Origin: Vitis vinifera
Taxonomy: Eukaryota; Streptophyta; Magnoliopsida; Vitales; Vitaceae
NCBI RefSeq assembly: GCF_030704535.1
Contig: NC_081813.1
Location: forward strand, 5,231,001-5,295,000
DNA length: 64,000 bases
Direction of reading: 5' to 3'
Shown here: piece by piece, positions 62,342 through 64,000 of the stretch
Position numbering within the stretch: the first letter of the stretch is position 1
Layout of the letters: each line of letters starts with the position of its first letter
Notes under the pieces: generated by a model
The model's input: only the letters and a program-made list of their open reading frames with translations
What the model was told of the DNA's origin: nothing
The model's database searches: none
Translations under genes and position numbers: made by a program

Positions 62342-63576
62342 ATAACGATAATAAATCTGAAAAAAAAAAAACATTTATGTGGACAAGTCTAGTTGTCAAT
62401 TAAGGTTGATGACATGACAAGTAACAATGACATTTTAAGGGATAATTAAATGACTAATTAAAATTGCATGTATTTTAATTTTTTTTAAATAAATAAAGAT
62501 AATATTGATTTAAAAATTTAGGTTTCTTTTTTTCCATATATTTTCATATTAGTAAGTCAAAACTCACTTTTCCCTTAAAATTAAATTCAAATTCTTATTA
62601 TTCAAGGCATTACATTAGTTTGGATTTATCAAATATTAAATAACATATAAATTAATATTAATCATAAATTCTCATAATATGAATCATTGTAAAAGAGTAA
62701 ATTTATGAACATACAAATTAATATAATTGTAGGAAAAAGTGAGTATTGACTCACTAATATGAAAATATATAGAAAAAATAACCTCAAATTTTTTAAATCC
62801 ATATTATCTTCATCTATTAAAAAATAATTTGAAATACATGCACTTTTTAATGAGTCATATAATTATTCCCTAAAATTTCCATAAAAAAAAATGTTGGTTA
62901 CCAATAATCACATCAAGAATTTTACATAAAAAAATAAAAAAATAAAAACAAAAATATATTACTTTTTTATATGTATCTCTATCTCCTGAATTGAAGATGA
63001 AATAAAAAAAACAGAAGAATGTCCTAAACAATCAAGGTCCTTGAAATTAACCTCAACGTACCCTAATGAAAAAAATCCTACAAAGACCTTGGAAAAAACC
63101 ATAAACCTTATTCCCTGCAAACTCAAACTCACCTATAGTCCGCTAAAGTTTTACCTACTTTTAATTTCCACACTCTTCAAACTACCTCACTTTTGCTACG
63201 AGATATTTGTTTATAGAAAAAAAAAAATTCAACTTTTCCTAAAGGGTCTTTGCTTTTAGAACAAAAAATCTCAAATAATAATAATAATAAATATCTAAAA
63301 GGAACATAAATAATTACGTGGAGAAGTCTAGTTGTCAATTAATGTTGATGACGTGACAAGTAAAAATCAAAATTTAAAAAATAATTAGATGACTCATTAA
63401 AAATTGCATGTTTTTCAAATTATTTAAAAATAAATGAATATGATATCAATATACAAAATTTAGAGTTCTTTTTTTCCATATATTTTCGTATTAGTGAATC
63501 AAAACCCACTTTTCCCATAATTATATACTCAATTTATATATTAGCCATTGTTTGATAAAATCTAAAATTATTTTTA

Positions 63577-64000
63577 TGAAACCAAGGTTTGGTTCATTGC
63601 GATTTTGATGATAACAAAACAAGGTTTAGAACTAATGATTTTATTTCAAGTGTGATTAGGCAAGATGATTTCCAAAGTGGTAATCACAAAGACAAATCAA
63701 GTCAAGGAGAAATTACGAAGAAGAAGACCACCTCAAAGAGAAGTGTTTTTCAAGACCTAAGTTTCATAAGATCTCTTTATAAAGTTGTTGGTGTACTAGG
63801 ATTTTCATACATTACATTCTTTACTTATATTCCAAAATTATCCAAGAGTTATTTTGTTTTAAATATTTTAAAATTGGATGATTTCATGTTTTCAACTCAA
63901 ACCTTGCGTCAAAATGTTTTTCAAACTTGTTTAAAAGGTTTTAAATTGAAAAAGTTGGTTGTTAAGCCAAAAACGGCTCAATCGGATGAGAAACCGATCA
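63577..64000. mobile_element. Probable LTR remnant, second copy, cut by the right window edge
   Basis: Matches 41663-42086 with only isolated differences (for example GTGTCAAAA versus GCGTCAAAA and AACAGCTC versus AACGGCTC). It is part of the recent duplication. Confidence 0.5.

Larger units (their letters stand above)
47670..64000. repeat. Recent tandem segmental duplication, unit 2 (contains PDR-E and the hAT; runs off the window)
   Basis: Matches unit 1 at +16647 to +16649 up to the hAT at 56486, then at +21912 to +21914 to the window end, which corresponds to about 42086 in unit 1. Substitutions include 41236/63149, 42006/63906 and 42059/63973 (approximate), mostly transitions. Confidence 0.92.
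61751..64000. other. Upstream intergenic DNA of PDR-E, beyond the hAT
   Basis: Near-identical to 39839-42086 of unit 1. It contains the E-unit solo LTR and the start of the LTR-like remnant (63577 onward). No gene was recognised before the window ends. Confidence 0.8.

Noticed and set aside
1..64000. tRNA, rRNA or snoRNA genes
   Set aside because: No tRNA A/B-box pair with a foldable cloverleaf or rRNA-like segment was noticed. A covariance-model scan was not possible, so weak ncRNAs could be missed.

Overview
The window is nuclear DNA of a eudicot plant, most likely grapevine (Vitis). That guess rests on the look of the transporter and transposon proteins and was not tested by any search. 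It is AT-rich, intron-dense, and dominated by one gene family on the minus strand: full-size ABCG/PDR (pleiotropic drug resistance) ABC transporters, resembling the NtPDR1/AtABCG40 group.

I call the transporter copies PDR-A to PDR-E, left to right. PDR-A (1-3295) is the 5' half of a gene that continues past the left edge. PDR-B (8193-11184) is a deletion pseudogene. A 0.5-kb tail fragment of another copy lies at 13560-14031. PDR-C (18157-25113), PDR-D (31540-38533) and PDR-E (48187-55182) each have 24 exons of identical lengths, coding for 1454 residues with the order NBD1-TMD1-NBD2-TMD2. Each copy has a TATA box 170-230 bp upstream of its ATG and related 3'-flanking DNA, so the array grew by duplicating whole units.

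Two layers of duplication are visible. The older layer relates A, B, C and the D/E ancestor, with clear divergence. The recent layer is a 16.6-kb tandem duplication (31022-47669, then 47670 to the right edge). Its two transporters appear to differ at one residue, and that change falls on the last base of an exon.

In the second unit, 1.3 kb upstream of PDR-E, sits a complete 5256-bp hAT transposon (56487-61742). It has an 8-bp target duplication, matching terminal inverted repeats and an uninterrupted 1051-residue six-exon transposase. The same site is empty in the C and D units, so the insertion is younger than the duplication. The remaining intergenic DNA holds solo LTRs with 5-bp target duplications (26503-26963; its copies in D and E; 46519-47054), an older LTR-like remnant, tandem repeats and simple-sequence tracts. 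I saw no RNA genes and no cellular genes other than the transporters.

Functionally, the intact genes should encode plasma-membrane export pumps for terpenoids, phenolics or hormones; the substrate cannot be read from sequence. The main interest is evolutionary: near-identical D and E differ in promoter architecture and in one splice donor, C is a mosaic with two weakened donors, and B records microhomology-mediated decay.
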